The notes below the pieces were generated by a model. It was given only the letters and a program-made list of their open reading frames with translations, ran no database searches and had not been told where the DNA came from. The position numbers and the translations under genes are program-made. 22,182 nucleotides of DNA from the NCBI GenBank assembly GCA_009801015.1, contig VHZZ01001927.1:65525-87706 (forward strand). The letters run 5' to 3'. Below are positions 9,730 through 19,424 of this stretch, piece after piece (the stretch's first letter is position 1; each line of letters begins with the position of its first letter). Source of the DNA: Silene noctiflora. Lineage: Eukaryota; Streptophyta; Magnoliopsida; Caryophyllales; Caryophyllaceae.

Positions 9730-10536
9730 CGCGCCTCATGATCTCGTTCCAAGCTGGCCGGTTTTCAGCCAAGGCAAACAGAGAAGGCTATTGGTTTAGC
9801 AATTCAACATCCTTGTTGACTATTGACTGTTGATTGTTAAAATGGTAATATGCCATCTGTATTCTATCTCTTCGTGACTGTAAGTCACAACTCTCAACCT
9901 GAGAACTTCTATAACTAAAATACTAGCAGGCTAGCAGCAATTCTGCAGCTGTAGCATAGTCATGTAGCATATGTAGAGATTGTGCCGTGCTCGGCGAGCT
10001 AAATGTCAGTGTATCTTAGTATCTATGAAACATATTTTGCTGCTTGTGCTTTTGTTGCAATTTCTCTGCACATTGCGGTTATTATGTACCAGTATTCTTT
10101 AGAACAGAAGAAAAATAACCATCTCAGGTTCGGTCATTTCATGTTGGCTGATCTCAGATCAGTCTGTTATGGTCCGTAACTACTTTAAGTTGTTATACGT
10201 TTGATTTAAATCCGAGTTTGTTTTAACTTTGCTAACTCTTTCGATAAATCGACTCCCAATTAATTGACGTATTATATCAGACCCCTTTTAGTAATTGAGT
10301 TTTTATGTTTTTTTTTCCGAGTTTTTAAAGTTTATAGGTAACATTTTAAATTTTTGACGTCAAAATCAAAATTAACTGTATTTATATGTATGGTTTTTAA
10401 GTAATATTGTATTTTTTTTAGTTCAATGTTTAATTGAACGAGTTAAAGAACATTATTATAACAGAAACTACACAATTACACAACTAGTTGTACTACCTCC
10501 GAGGCTCTGATGTTATAGTATGAACTGCCAAAGTTG
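9730..10536. other. 3'UTR and intergenic region after the BBX gene
   Basis: The first few hundred bases have a more balanced composition and probably belong to the BBX 3'UTR. After about 10200 the sequence becomes AT-rich intergenic DNA. I see no open frame with recognisable protein similarity and no RNA gene. Confidence 0.45.
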
Positions 10537-10749
10537 TACTCGTTCGGTCCTACTCATTTGTTTACCTTTATTTTTCGTGCAAATATTAAGGAGATGGGAG
10601 GGGAACACTCGTGGTTGGCATTATTTAATGACAAGTGGACCATGATGATTATGGAAGATTGAAATACTCATTAAAAATACCATTGATATAGAAAGGTAAA
10701 CAAATGAATGATTAAAAATGGTAACCAAATGACCGGGACAGTGGAAGTA
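10537..10749. mobile_element. Stowaway-like MITE, copy a of a cluster of three
   Basis: The left end TACTCGTTCGGTCCTACTCA continues into TTTGTTTACC. The right end read in reverse gives TACTTCCACTGTCCCGGTCA continuing TTTGGTTACC. TA borders are present. Near the right end a second copy of GGTAAACAAATGA (10695-10707) suggests a duplicated terminus. Confidence 0.75.
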
Positions 10750-10770
10750 TTACTTTTTTACTATGAATTA

Positions 10771-10955
10771 TATTTCCTCTGTCTCGGTCATTTGTTTACC
10801 TTTAATTTTGGCACAAAGATCAAGGAAAAAGTAGATAACCAATTATTTGATGACAAGTATACCAAATTAAGTGCGAAAGGAGAATTAAATTGTTCATCAA
10901 AAATATATTCCTAAAATAAAAAGATGAACAATTAATTGATATACTCTAAAAAAAA
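10771..10955. mobile_element. Truncated Stowaway-like MITE, copy b
   Basis: A clear left end, TATTTCCTCTGTCTCGGTCA then TTTGTTTACC, starts 22 bases after copy a, followed by TTTTGGCACAAAGATCAAGG. The reverse of that internal motif occurs near the right end of copy c. The matching right terminus is not visible, so this copy is truncated or diverged near the poly-A run at 10948-10967. The open frame at 10708-10914 lies on these two elements and is not a gene. Confidence 0.6.
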
Positions 10956-11137
10956 AAAAAAAAAAAATCGGAATAAAGATAATATATGATCATTTTAGTA
11001 GAGTACCACCTACTAATGCATGCATGAATTAAATTAAACATTGTAGTGTACCAAACGAAACAAATATTACTAAACATATATAATATGTCACTACTCATTA
11101 GTACCCCTACAACAATAATGCAACCATGATTAATTCA

Positions 11138-11318
11138 TACTCCCCGTCTCGGTTATTTGTTGTTCTATTTTATTTTGGGTGTCTCGGTCAAGTTGATGAG
11201 TAGTTTGATTATTCACACTTAATTTATTCCACTTATCATTTAATAATTAACCTCATCCTCTTTCCTTGATCTTTGTGCCAAAACAAAAAGTCAACAATTG
11301 ATCGGAACGGAAGAAGTA
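11138..11318. mobile_element. Stowaway-like MITE, copy c, in the CASP-like promoter
   Basis: The left end is TACTCCCCGTCTCGGTTATT and the right end is CGGAACGGAAGAAGTA, inverted with respect to each other, with TA borders. The 181-bp element ends about 115 bases before the TATA box of the CASP-like gene, so it lies in the proximal promoter. Confidence 0.72.
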
Positions 11319-11431
11319 CTAAACATACCTATAACCATAACAAGTTTAAGCACTTTCATACTACTTGTTCTCAATTACCTACTTTTTCACGTACAAATTA
11401 AATACCTTTTTTAACGTTAACTTAACATTTC

Positions 11432-11439
11432 TATATAAG
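11432..11439 (+). promoter_or_regulatory. TATA box of the CASP-like gene
   Basis: TATATAAG in CTATATAAGATT lies about 100 bases before the ATG at 11531, so transcription probably starts near 11465 with a short leader containing the pyrimidine run TTTCTCTCT. Confidence 0.6.
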
Positions 11440-11530
11440 ATTAGACCAATCATTAAGTATTCAAACTCATATTGCATTTGCTTGCTTGTTTGCTCTTTCT
11501 CTCTATCATTTTAAGCTCAATTTCGATTCA

Positions 11531-12578
11531 ATGGCGTCGAACAATGGTGATCAATCCAAATCGATTGCGAATCAGTCCGGCAAAGGTTTGTTTTTAGCAC
11601 AAATCATGCTTAGGAGTTTAACAAGCTTGCTCGCCTTGGCTGCGACCTTAGTGATGGTTAAGAGCGACCAGTCGACCACAATTTTTGGTATCGTTTTTCA
11701 GGCTAAGTATAGCTACTCTTCGGCTTTCAGGTGACTTTTCATTTTTGTTTGTTTGTCAATTCAAACTAATATTAGATACGGCAAGACACAAAACATTTTC
11801 TGAAATAGTTACTTTAGTCTCGTATTTTTAACGACAGTAAAATTTATTAGCCAGTTTTCGGTTTCATTATTCATTAACTGAGTGAGTGGCTTATTGATAT
11901 TATCTATTTTTGTAAGTTGGTTTTACGTTTCAAATAGTTGCTTCAATCTTTATAGGTTTCGGAATATGCTTAAAATATGATCGAATATTCATATGAAAGT
12001 ATTTTTCGCTTAAGTTAACCTGTGACACGGCCTGCAGGTTCTTCGTAGGTACAAATATAGCCGTATGTGCCTTATCTGTGATTTCGGTTATTGCCATATG
12101 TGCTTTCTATGGCCCTAAATCCAACTCCAACAGTAATTTCTCTCTGTTTCTCTATGATCTGGTAAGAAACAATTATCTATGTCGATTATTTTGACGTGTT
12201 ATTTGAAAACGACAATTGGCGTCTCTGTTCTAACATAACAAAAAAAGCGCATTCAACTGACTTGCTTTAAAACATTAACGAAATGATGTGATATGATATT
12301 AATTCGTTGTTTCTATTTCTTCCGGTTTTGATGGGCAGATCGCGATGATATTCTCAATGGCCGGATGTGCAGCCGCGACATCAATCGGATACGTGGGAAA
12401 ATACGGACAAGACCAAATCGGATGGGCTAAAATATGTGACGATGTTACAAAATTCTGCAATTTTGTGATGCTGGCTATTGCATTCTCGTACCTGTCCTTT
12501 ATTTGCCTATTTGGTCTCGTAATCATCGCTTTCAGGCAGGCTCATACACTATCAACAAACCTGCTAAATAAGGATTAA
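11531..12578 (+). CDS. CASP-like membrane protein, CASPL1 type (DUF588)
   Basis: There are three exons: 11531-11730, 12038-12161 and 12339-12578 (200+124+240 nt, 187 aa). The product is a four-pass plasma-membrane protein of the CASP-like family, related to the Casparian-strip scaffold proteins but in the broader CASPL1 group whose members have varied and mostly unassigned roles. The first hydrophobic helix (ending LLALAATLVMV) follows a short polar N-terminus. It is followed by a loop with the family text AKYSYSSAFRFFVGTN and helix 2 (AVCALSVISVICAF). Helix 3 (LIAMIFSMAGCAAATSIGY) and a loop with two conserved-type cysteines (W-x-x-IC and FCN) come next, then helix 4 (MLAIAFSYLSFICLFGLVII). 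Introns fall at an AG/G arginine codon and after LYDL, as expected for the family. Start: first ATG after the TATA box. The chain is complete and intact. The absence of CASP-specific signatures in the loops argues against a true CASP, but I cannot name the subgroup with certainty. Confidence 0.9.
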
Positions 12579-13187
12579 CCGTCACAAGCAAGAGGGACTG
12601 CATTAGTTAACCCTTACGTAAAACCTTTATTTTTTCTTACTTTCTAGTTGTAGAATTTACTCATGATAAAATTGGTAATTATTTTAGTGAGAGATTTACT
12701 TTGCCTTTTATAAATTGATTGATTAATCTTTGTCGTTGTAGAATTTACTAATGTTTGTAACAAAGAAGTGTGTATTTGGTCACAGTATTCCATAGTTCTT
12801 ACTGTCAAGGAAACTTGCTTCGATTGATATAGGTGCATACGTATTATTATTTGTAGAAAAGAAATGGCCTTAAGAAGATCATACCCCTTTAATTTAAACC
12901 CATACGAGTATCATTGTGCTAAAATTAAAGATAAATAAATGCTGGAATGAAGCGAGTAGATTATTGATTTTCTTAAAACTTTCCATACGACTAGACCTCT
13001 CCCCTAAATCATAAATAAATGACCTGGATAAAGGAAGTAGATTGTTGATTTTTCTTAAAACTTTTGTTATTTGAAAATCCATATAATCCACACAAATGGA
13101 GGCACTTTATTCTAAGAAAGAATGATTATAATACTGGATAATATTTAATGACGCATTGACGATGACAATGCACCCAAAAATATAATT
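12579..13187. other. CASP-like 3'UTR and intergenic region with a direct repeat
   Basis: Non-coding. The first about 200 bases are probably 3'UTR. GTTGTAGAATTTACT occurs twice (about 12647 and 12734), a short duplication. From about 12930 a diverged direct repeat of about 55 bases follows (listed separately). Minus-strand open frames here carry no recognisable domain. Confidence 0.5.
12930..13067. repeat. Diverged direct repeat, two copies of about 55 bp
   Basis: ATAAATAAATG ... GTAGATTATTGATTTTCTTA followed by AAACTTT (12932-12981) recurs as ATAAATAAATG ... GTAGATTGTTGATTTTTCTT followed by AAAACTTT (13012-13065). The ends resemble MITE termini (GGAAGTAGA), so this may be a broken tandem insertion. 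Confidence 0.6.
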
Positions 13188-13440
13188 TTTCATTCCATTC
13201 AATAGTATATATTTGCTTTTTGAGCACTATTCAAAAGTAGAAAATTTTCGATACAATTTCAAATATATAGCATAAAAGATAGTCATGTGAGATATTGTTT
13301 AAATTGTCTTTCCAAATACATTGTGAATATCAAATTTTTATAATTTTTATTAATATGTAACTAAAGATATGGAAAAAAATGGACATTAATATACGTGTAT
13401 AAAGTAAATGTATAAAATTGAGTGAAACGAAGGAAGTAGA
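13188..13440. mobile_element. MITE of the same family as the BBX-promoter element
   Basis: The left end TTTCATTCCATTCAATAGTA and right end GAGTGAAACGAAGGAAGTA are loosely inverted. The inside has GTCATGTGAGATATTGTTTA followed by TTTTTATAATTTTTATTAAT, matching the corresponding positions of the element at 6536-6798. Length is about 250 bp. The ends are more diverged than the middle. Confidence 0.62.
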
Positions 13441-13573
13441 TTTTTTGTGCGACTGCCCTAGAAGGCAAAAATTATGAACAATATCTTGAAAAACTAAGCC
13501 ATATTATTTTCACTTGCATAGCCAATTAAATAAATTACATCTACTATCTTCATCTCCGTCAATATTACCATTG

Positions 13574-13605
13574 TTTGAAATACCTTAGGAATATTTCAAA
13601 CAAGG
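13574..13605. repeat. Small perfect hairpin
   Basis: TGTTTGAAATA and TATTTCAAACA are exact inverse copies around a short loop containing CCTTAGGA. The flanks (CCGTCAATATTACC and GTGAGACAATG) suggest the middle of a decayed MITE. No transcript is implied. Confidence 0.55.
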
Positions 13606-13858
13606 ATAACTATTAAGTGAGACAATGAAAATATTGACTTTTTTTTTTTTCTTCTAATAGAACTTAGATATATAAGCGAATAATTTTCGCAATTAAGTCA
13701 AATATGCATCATGATTTTAAATTATAAAGTTGAACCCTACTAAACTCGATCCAAATCTAGTCCTTCTTATCAATAAAAACACAAACACCCTATCAAAAAC
13801 AATTCTCCAACCAATTTGAGTTTTAAGTCCGCCTCTATTATTTATAATAACAGTATTC

Positions 13859-14010
13859 CTAACGTGTGCTATAAGGGCACACAATAAGAAGTCATGAGAA
13901 AAAAGTCGGGAGAATATTTCATGAGAAACAAAAAGATGAACCATTTTAATAAAAAATCTGATAATCTTTCCTCGTATAACTTCTTAACGTGTGCCCTTAG
14001 AACACACATT
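13859..14010. mobile_element. MITE with about 32-bp inverted ends, upstream of thymidylate kinase
   Basis: The left arm AACGTGTGCTATAAGGGCAC followed by ACAATAAGAAGT is mirrored at the right by ACTTCTTAACGTGTGCCCTT followed by AGAACACACATT. About 26 of 32 positions pair. The element is about 150 bp and ends roughly 110 bases before the TATA box of the kinase gene. The CGTGTGCCCTTAGxxCACAC type of end is a widespread plant MITE form. I could not fix the target duplication, so the superfamily is open. Confidence 0.72.
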
Positions 14011-14118
14011 TGAAAATCCCGAATAAAAAATACCGGAGTTTAAGGCCACTAACTTTAAACTACATACTTCGACCCACCTAAACTCAATCCAAACCCGATC
14101 GATTGCTAGTTTGCCACC

Positions 14119-14127
14119 TATATAAAC
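14119..14127 (+). promoter_or_regulatory. TATA box of the thymidylate kinase gene
   Basis: TATATAAAC lies 97 bases before the first ATG (14216). It is followed about 30 bases downstream by the E2F-like site. Confidence 0.65.
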
Positions 14128-14154
14128 ACAGGGCCCCTCGTCAAAACACCAAAA

Positions 14155-14166
14155 TTTCCCGCCAAA
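14155..14166 (+). promoter_or_regulatory. E2F-type site (TTTCCCGCCAAA) at the kinase gene start
   Basis: TTTCCCGC fits the E2F/DP consensus TTTSSCGC exactly. It lies about 36 bases after the TATA box, at or near the predicted start of transcription. E2F control of nucleotide-synthesis genes at the G1/S transition is established in plants; its use here is inferred. Confidence 0.6.
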
Positions 14167-14200
14167 TAGAGTTCAAAGCGCGCGGTTTTTTCAAATTACT

Positions 14201-14208
14201 TTAGGGTT
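14201..14208 (+). promoter_or_regulatory. Telo-box-like motif in the kinase leader
   Basis: TTAGGGTT is the reverse of AACCCTAA, the plant telo-box seen near the transcription start of genes active in dividing cells. It lies eight bases before the first ATG. It is a short motif, so chance cannot be excluded. Confidence 0.4.
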
Positions 14209-14215
14209 CTTGGAG

Positions 14216-17200
14216 ATGCTACGCTCCTCACTCTCCAAACCCATGTTAGTTCTCCTCAATTCTTCGTAGATCTCTCTATTTCCTCTCAATTACTAACAAT
14301 TGATTCGTTTTTTGATTGCAAATTTAATCAGATACTCAACAACAGTGTCAAAGATTCAATCTTTGTGCAAAAGTCTGAATCTTTCGCGTAATTTTTCGAT
14401 AAAAATGGCGGAGAATGACAACAATATCAAAAGGGGTGCGTTGGTGGTTCTAGAAGGGTTGGATAGAAGTGGGAAGAGCTCACAATCTGTAAAGCTTGTG
14501 TCTTTTTTAGAAAATACCGGTTGCGCTGCCGAGTTATGGCGGTTTCCTGACCGTGAAACGTGTGTTGGAAAGATGATTTCGTCGTATCTTGCTAATCAAT
14601 CTCAATTGGATGATCATACTATTCATCTTTTGTTTAGTGCTAATCGCTGGGAGAAAAGGTTTGATCTTTTGATTTGCTTAATTTGTTAGGTTTTTAGGGT
14701 TTTTTTTTTATGCGTACCACTTGTTTGATGAAATGTCTGTGTGAATTTAATCCGTTTAGTGTACTTTTGAGCATTGAAATGCTGTCAGTGCTTATCGAAT
14801 AGATGGAGAAAGTTGTAGGTTCATTACAACCTGCTTACATCCGATCCCCCTTACCTCGTAATTTGTAGGAGCCATTGAGTCAATAGGGTAATGTCGCTGA
14901 CTTGCACTTGCTGTTCTATGGTACAATATGTCATTGTCGGATTGATATATTTGTTTACGCTTTGTAATGTTCTTGATCTATGTTATCTATGCATGGAAAT
15001 TGTAGCCTTTTATTTCCATGCTTGTTAGCGTCTGTGAGTTTAGCTGGACCCCTTGTTTATGCAAGAATGTTCCCATATGTCCTAGTTTTAACACAGTTGA
15101 CTAGGCTGGGGTTCTTGACTCGTGAGACTCGCAATTCATCTACTTAATGTTCAAACTATGTTTTATCAAAAGTAATGTTATTAGATGATTGCTAGCTTTC
15201 CTTCTTATACCTGGTAGCGGAATCTGTATTCTGATGTTCTGATTGAATGGTTATGCAGTGATATTAGTAGCAAAACTTGTACTCCTTGCATCCTGTTTAT
15301 ATTTGACTTTGGTGGTCAGATAATGTCAACTTTTAATTAATACCTTTTGACAATATACTAGAACTATAACTAATTGGAAATGATATTACGAACATACTTT
15401 CTGTGTTAAAAGTAAATCAAACTTGAAATATATGACATTCTAATCAATCGATATGTTTGAAGAAGTCAGTGGTCCGAGTCTACAATGGTTGTCTACCCAA
15501 GTCAACTTGGGATTTGGGACGATAAAAATGAGATGTAGTAATGAGTTATTTTTACTGATGTTTTGCAGATCATTGATGGAAGATAAGCTTAAAGCTGGAA
15601 TTACTCTCATAGTTGATCGCTATTCTTACTCTGGGGTGGCCTTCTCATCTGCCAAAGGCCTAGATTTTGAGTGGTGCAAGGTAAAATTACAAAACCTGGA
15701 AATTACTTTAATGATCTTCGTTTATTACTCTCACTTAAAAAGGGAAAAGTATCACTTTTAAGATTGGCCTTTATAACTACTCCGTAACAGTGTAATCCCT
15801 AAGGCAAAGGGTGGACAGTAAAAATAAAAAGGATGATCTTTTCTTGAACATCAACATGAACTTTGCTTTTGTGGGTATTATACTACCTGGACGATGAGCA
15901 TACCTCTGTAAGTCTTATTTGCATGATTATGAAGTGTCTTCATTTTCCGAATAAATTAATGGTTAAATACTGAATCTGCTGGTTGTTCTTCCCTTGAATT
16001 ATGCATAAAACATCTATGTAAGTTCCAGGAACCCTGTAGGCTAATGTGAATGTGAAGTGTGGATATGGAAATGAGATATGATGCACTTAGAAAGTGTTAG
16101 GATGCTCTAGAAGCCCTTTTCTTTGTTAAGAGTTGGTATTGTTTTTTATTTTTTTTAATAAATAGAGAAAAGATTAAAACATGAGTGTGTTTACTATTAC
16201 ACGTAAAAAGAAGTAAGTTTTAAACTTCCAAGTAATCTAAATTCCTTAGTACGGAGTAAAAAGTCAGTGGAGGTTGTGTTTGACTTGTGAGGAGCTGCAC
16301 AGATGGAGTAAACAAGAAGATAAAAGACGTGAATGAACTCAATTTATTTTATCTTGGATTATTTCTACTTTGGTGCTCTCAGATTATCTCAACAAGAAGA
16401 TTTTGTTTGACGTTTATTTTTAGTTGGTTTACTACTTTTACTTTTCAAAATTCGTTAACCAAATTTGAAGAGGAGATAAAATACAAAGCTCCCTTGATTT
16501 GTCAGCCTTGTGCTGCCTTCTGAAAAAATGCTGAACGAATTCTAAAAATCAGACTATGAGGTAATCTGGTAATGTATTTACAGGTTACTTGTTCTATTGC
16601 AGGCTCCAGAGTCGGGATTGCTTAATCCAGATCTTGTCCTGTACCTTGACGTACCACCTGAGGTAATTTGTTAATGTCGGGAAGTAGAATTTTGGAAGTT
16701 ATGCCTAATAACCACAAAAAGCTTGTAAGAGATGGTCTTAAGTGTGAGATTAATCAACTAATCATTTACTCTAATTAATTGAGGAATACATAAGCATTGG
16801 TCTCTCAAATTCTGAGACCATCTCTTACAAAACTCACTACATAGTACGTCGTATTGGTGTATTTGGAATATTTGCTTAGCTTGCTCAATGCCTTAAGAAG
16901 CTTGCGTTTTAGTTGTTGAAGTGTAACATATTTGTGTGCTCACCCACTCCAGAAAGCTGCGGAAAGAGGAGGTTATGGTGGTGAACGATATGAGCGCCTG
17001 GATTTCCAGAAGAAAGTTAGAGAGAAATATGAGTCTCTTCGTGATTCCACATGGAAGGTACTCTTTATTGTTTTATTCTTAGCTGCCAAATGTCTACTAA
17101 TCTTAGAAGTTACTGTGTTCTTGATTAACAAAAGAACAGAGAAACATATAGAACATGAAATCCTTTTATCTTGTTTAAGACATTCCCATTTAATTTAATG

Positions 17201-19424
17201 AATCACTGAACTTCCTCCCCACACCCCCAAATGATGCTGATTCCAACCCATATCATTTCGGAGTAATCTGGTGGCCTGACTTGGCCCAAGTGTCTGGTAC
17301 GGGTACATAAGTGTTAGACTCGCCACGCCTTGATATGTTTACGAGCATGCATTTTGAAGTCGCATGTTATCAGTAGAAATATGAAATACAGAATTATTGA
17401 AAATGAATAGTAAGATGTAAAATTTTGCAGTTGTTATAGAACATACTATGCTTTGTACATTAGTCTTGTCATTTACTTAACTCATGCATGCTCGCTTGTT
17501 TCCCTCAACCAGGGGTGTCAGGGTGTTAATAAGATTCAGCGGTAAGGAATATAATTCTCATAGAGTCGATATTATTGATGTAACAACAATGTATATAGAG
17601 ATGCCTTATTTATAGTGTAAGGTAGACTCCTTTTGTCAAGTGTGTATTACCAATTTACCAATTCTTCTTAGAGTAGTTTCGGGTTGGGTTCTTGCTTTAT
17701 AAATCAATTTAGCACCAACCAGTCAACCACCTCCTTTTACTGAAAAAACAGTCCCCTAGACCAATTCGGACCCTTTAGGGCAAACAATATCGTAATCATA
17801 GTCTTGTATTTATGTAATCTAGAGCAGCTATAACCTTCTCAACTCCGACCTAAAGAAGTGGTTTTAGAACTCACATTTTTCAAAGTTTTCTTAGGTTAGT
17901 AGTTCGGCGACCTTTCCTAGAATCTCTCATATCCGAAACAAAGGAGCCTTCCCTCTTTCCCTCCCCATTTGAGACAACCTCAACCGATCTTTGCACGGAC
18001 ATGCCAACCCTCCCCTTACAGTACAGCAGAGCAAGTAGAAACCTATTCTTAAACCTCCTATACGAAAAGGAAACAGAAACAGCAACTGTCGCAGGTGAGG
18101 TGATTGACCTGGGGGCTTCAATATGGAGGTTCTTAATCATCTTATCTAGCTGCTCACCTTTGATGTCTGGTTTCGCTCAAATTCTCGTTCTTCAGCTGCA
18201 CTACCGTTCGCTCGTACCGTTTGCTGGTAACAAGCCAATTACCTCGTTCTACTTACCTTCACCTGGTCGAACGAGGAACATCTTGGACCTGGTCAAAAAA
18301 CAATTGCCAAAGTGGAAGCCATCCATTTCATATGCACTTAATTGTTTAAATTGATCACGTGTGACCAATTTTGTGTTCTTCTCCTCCCGTTGAGGTGGAG
18401 AGAGTCGGATCAAAGATTTTTTTTGTTCAAAGAATCATTATTGGCCTGATAATTAAATAAATAATCAAGATATAAACTAATGTTCTGCCTGAATAAAGCA
18501 GGAGGCAAATGTAATTACCCTACATGGCCTCAACAAAAATTATCAAAATCCTTCCTCTTTTTCGTCTACAATCCACCTCAACTGGAGTTGCAAGCAAATT
18601 ACAACTTCAGCACAGACTGTTGTAAATTAAAAGCAGAGGTTCCTCCGAGCATTTAAGCTTCGAGGTCAGTCAGTTGCTTTGCTTTTTCGGCAGTGTAATG
18701 ATCAAGCATTCAAGCATAGTACATTCCAACAGACAAGGAGGAAGCACAAAATCATTGATCCTCTGAATATAACAACCTTTTAACATTAAATAATAAATGA
18801 CTTGCATGTATAAGATAGCTAAAATACTTCCCAAGTTCATTTACTTTAAAGACTGTATGTGTAACTAAAGACTAAGGCTGCTTCCTAACTATTAGGCTGC
18901 TTCGGAAGTGGTAAGATGGTGGTGTGGCAGGACGTTAATCATTCTTTATCATCTGCTGAGTTGTAACCATACGGATTCTTGCTAGTCCAATTCCATTGAT
19001 CACGACACATTTCCTCAATTCCATATTTGGCCTTCCAGTTCAGTTCCCGCTCTGCTTTCTCTGTTGAGGCATATACAACCTCCACGTCCCCAGAACGTCG
19101 CCCAGCCATTACAAGCGGGATTTTCTTTCCTGATGTTTTCTCAAATGCAGTAGCCATCTCAAGGACGGCTGTACCTTTACCAGTTCCCAAATTGTAGACT
19201 TATAGTAAACTGTTACAACAACTGTTTTTTGTATAGTTCTCTTACGATTTTGATCTATTGATCGACTAGTTTGTTATTAACCTGTACAAATTGCAAAATA
19301 ATTACAGATTGTGGATGCCTCATTGCCGATGGAAGAAGTTCACAAACAAGTTAAGGAATATGTGATGGAATGTGTACTCAGTTGCGCTAACGGGAAGCCC
19401 CTCACTCAGCTTTGGTTGCAGTAA
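14216..19424 (+). CDS. Thymidylate (dTMP) kinase, ZEUS1-like
   Basis: There are six exons: 14216-14244, 14332-14658, 15569-15680, 16603-16662, 16953-17057 and 19308-19424, totalling 750 nt (249 aa). The enzyme phosphorylates dTMP to dTDP with ATP, a step of dTTP synthesis. The P-loop [12 protein letters not shown] lies at residues 50-61. FPDRE and the NRWE helix follow, then the [15 protein letters not shown] segment, [11 protein letters not shown], and [11 protein letters not shown] in the lid region. All borders are GT-AG and the homology reads smoothly across each junction. Two starts are plausible. The ATG at 14216 adds 34 residues rich in S, R, K and hydrophobics with no acidic residue, like a mitochondrial presequence. 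The ATG at 14405 (AAAAATGGCG, good context) gives the 215-aa core. Arabidopsis ZEUS1 (At5g59440) is reported to make long mitochondrial and short nuclear/cytosolic forms, which this arrangement mirrors. The last intron (2,250 bp) holds an antisense UDP-glucose epimerase fragment. Confidence 0.93.
16724..16829. mobile_element. Short MITE in intron 4 of the kinase gene
   Basis: CTTGTAAGAGATGGTCTTA at the left is mirrored by CTGAGACCATCTCTTACAA at the right, a near-perfect inverted repeat of about 17 bases enclosing about 70 AT-rich bases. The target duplication is not clear, so I leave the superfamily open (Mutator- or Harbinger-like). Confidence 0.72.
17510..18480. other. Unassigned insertion-like sequence in the last kinase intron
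   Basis: The base composition here is more balanced than in neighbouring introns and differs from them, so I suspect inserted DNA. On the minus strand, TATAAATAAGG at about 17605-17615 followed by leader-like sequence ending near 17530 could be part of an LTR. No matching second end or target duplication was found. Frames at 17880-18140 (minus) and 18001-18354 (plus) overlap, have no recognisable domain and are not called genes. Confidence 0.35.
18480..18938 (-). other. Likely 3' flank of the epimerase fragment
   Basis: This is non-coding sequence just after the epimerase stop on the minus strand. It resembles a 3'UTR in composition and may have been captured together with the exon. The far border of the captured segment cannot be seen from sequence alone. 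Confidence 0.35.
18939..19199 (-). pseudogene. UDP-glucose 4-epimerase, last-exon fragment (antisense, nested)
   Basis: On the minus strand the sequence reads [20 protein letters not shown], then [35 protein letters not shown] and [20 protein letters not shown], then a stop. This is clearly the C-terminal about 86 residues of plant UDP-glucose/UDP-galactose 4-epimerase (UGE family, cytosolic sugar-nucleotide metabolism). Homology stops at VYN next to an AG (19199-19200) preceded by AT-rich, intron-like sequence, so it looks like a genomic copy of the last exon with part of the preceding intron, not a retrocopy. No upstream exons with the Rossmann fold or catalytic YxxxK exist in the window, and the kinase's last exon begins only 108 bases away on the other strand. 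The frame is intact, with a serine where RRPGD is usual (RRSGD). A recent capture or translocation is the likely origin; it cannot make a functional enzyme. Confidence 0.85.

Noticed and set aside
10708..10914. 68-codon open frame
   Set aside because: It spans the junction of two MITE copies and shows no domain.
14177..14185. Second E2F site (AGCGCGCGG)
   Set aside because: GC-rich but does not match TTTSSCGC in either orientation; the A and T positions are on the wrong side.
17530..17625. Minus-strand LTR end (TATA box, leader, ...ACA)
   Set aside because: No matching TG end, primer-binding site or target duplication was found, so it is kept only as part of an unassigned block.
18001..18354. 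117-codon + strand frame and overlapping minus-strand frames in the kinase intron
   Set aside because: Overlapping frames on both strands with no recognisable motif, within an intron of likely inserted DNA.
19240..19272. Possible Helitron end (CTAG followed by T near 19266) bordering the epimerase fragment
   Set aside because: The only preceding hairpin is an AT-rich GATC/GATC pair, too weak compared with the GC-rich stem at 21920-21940.
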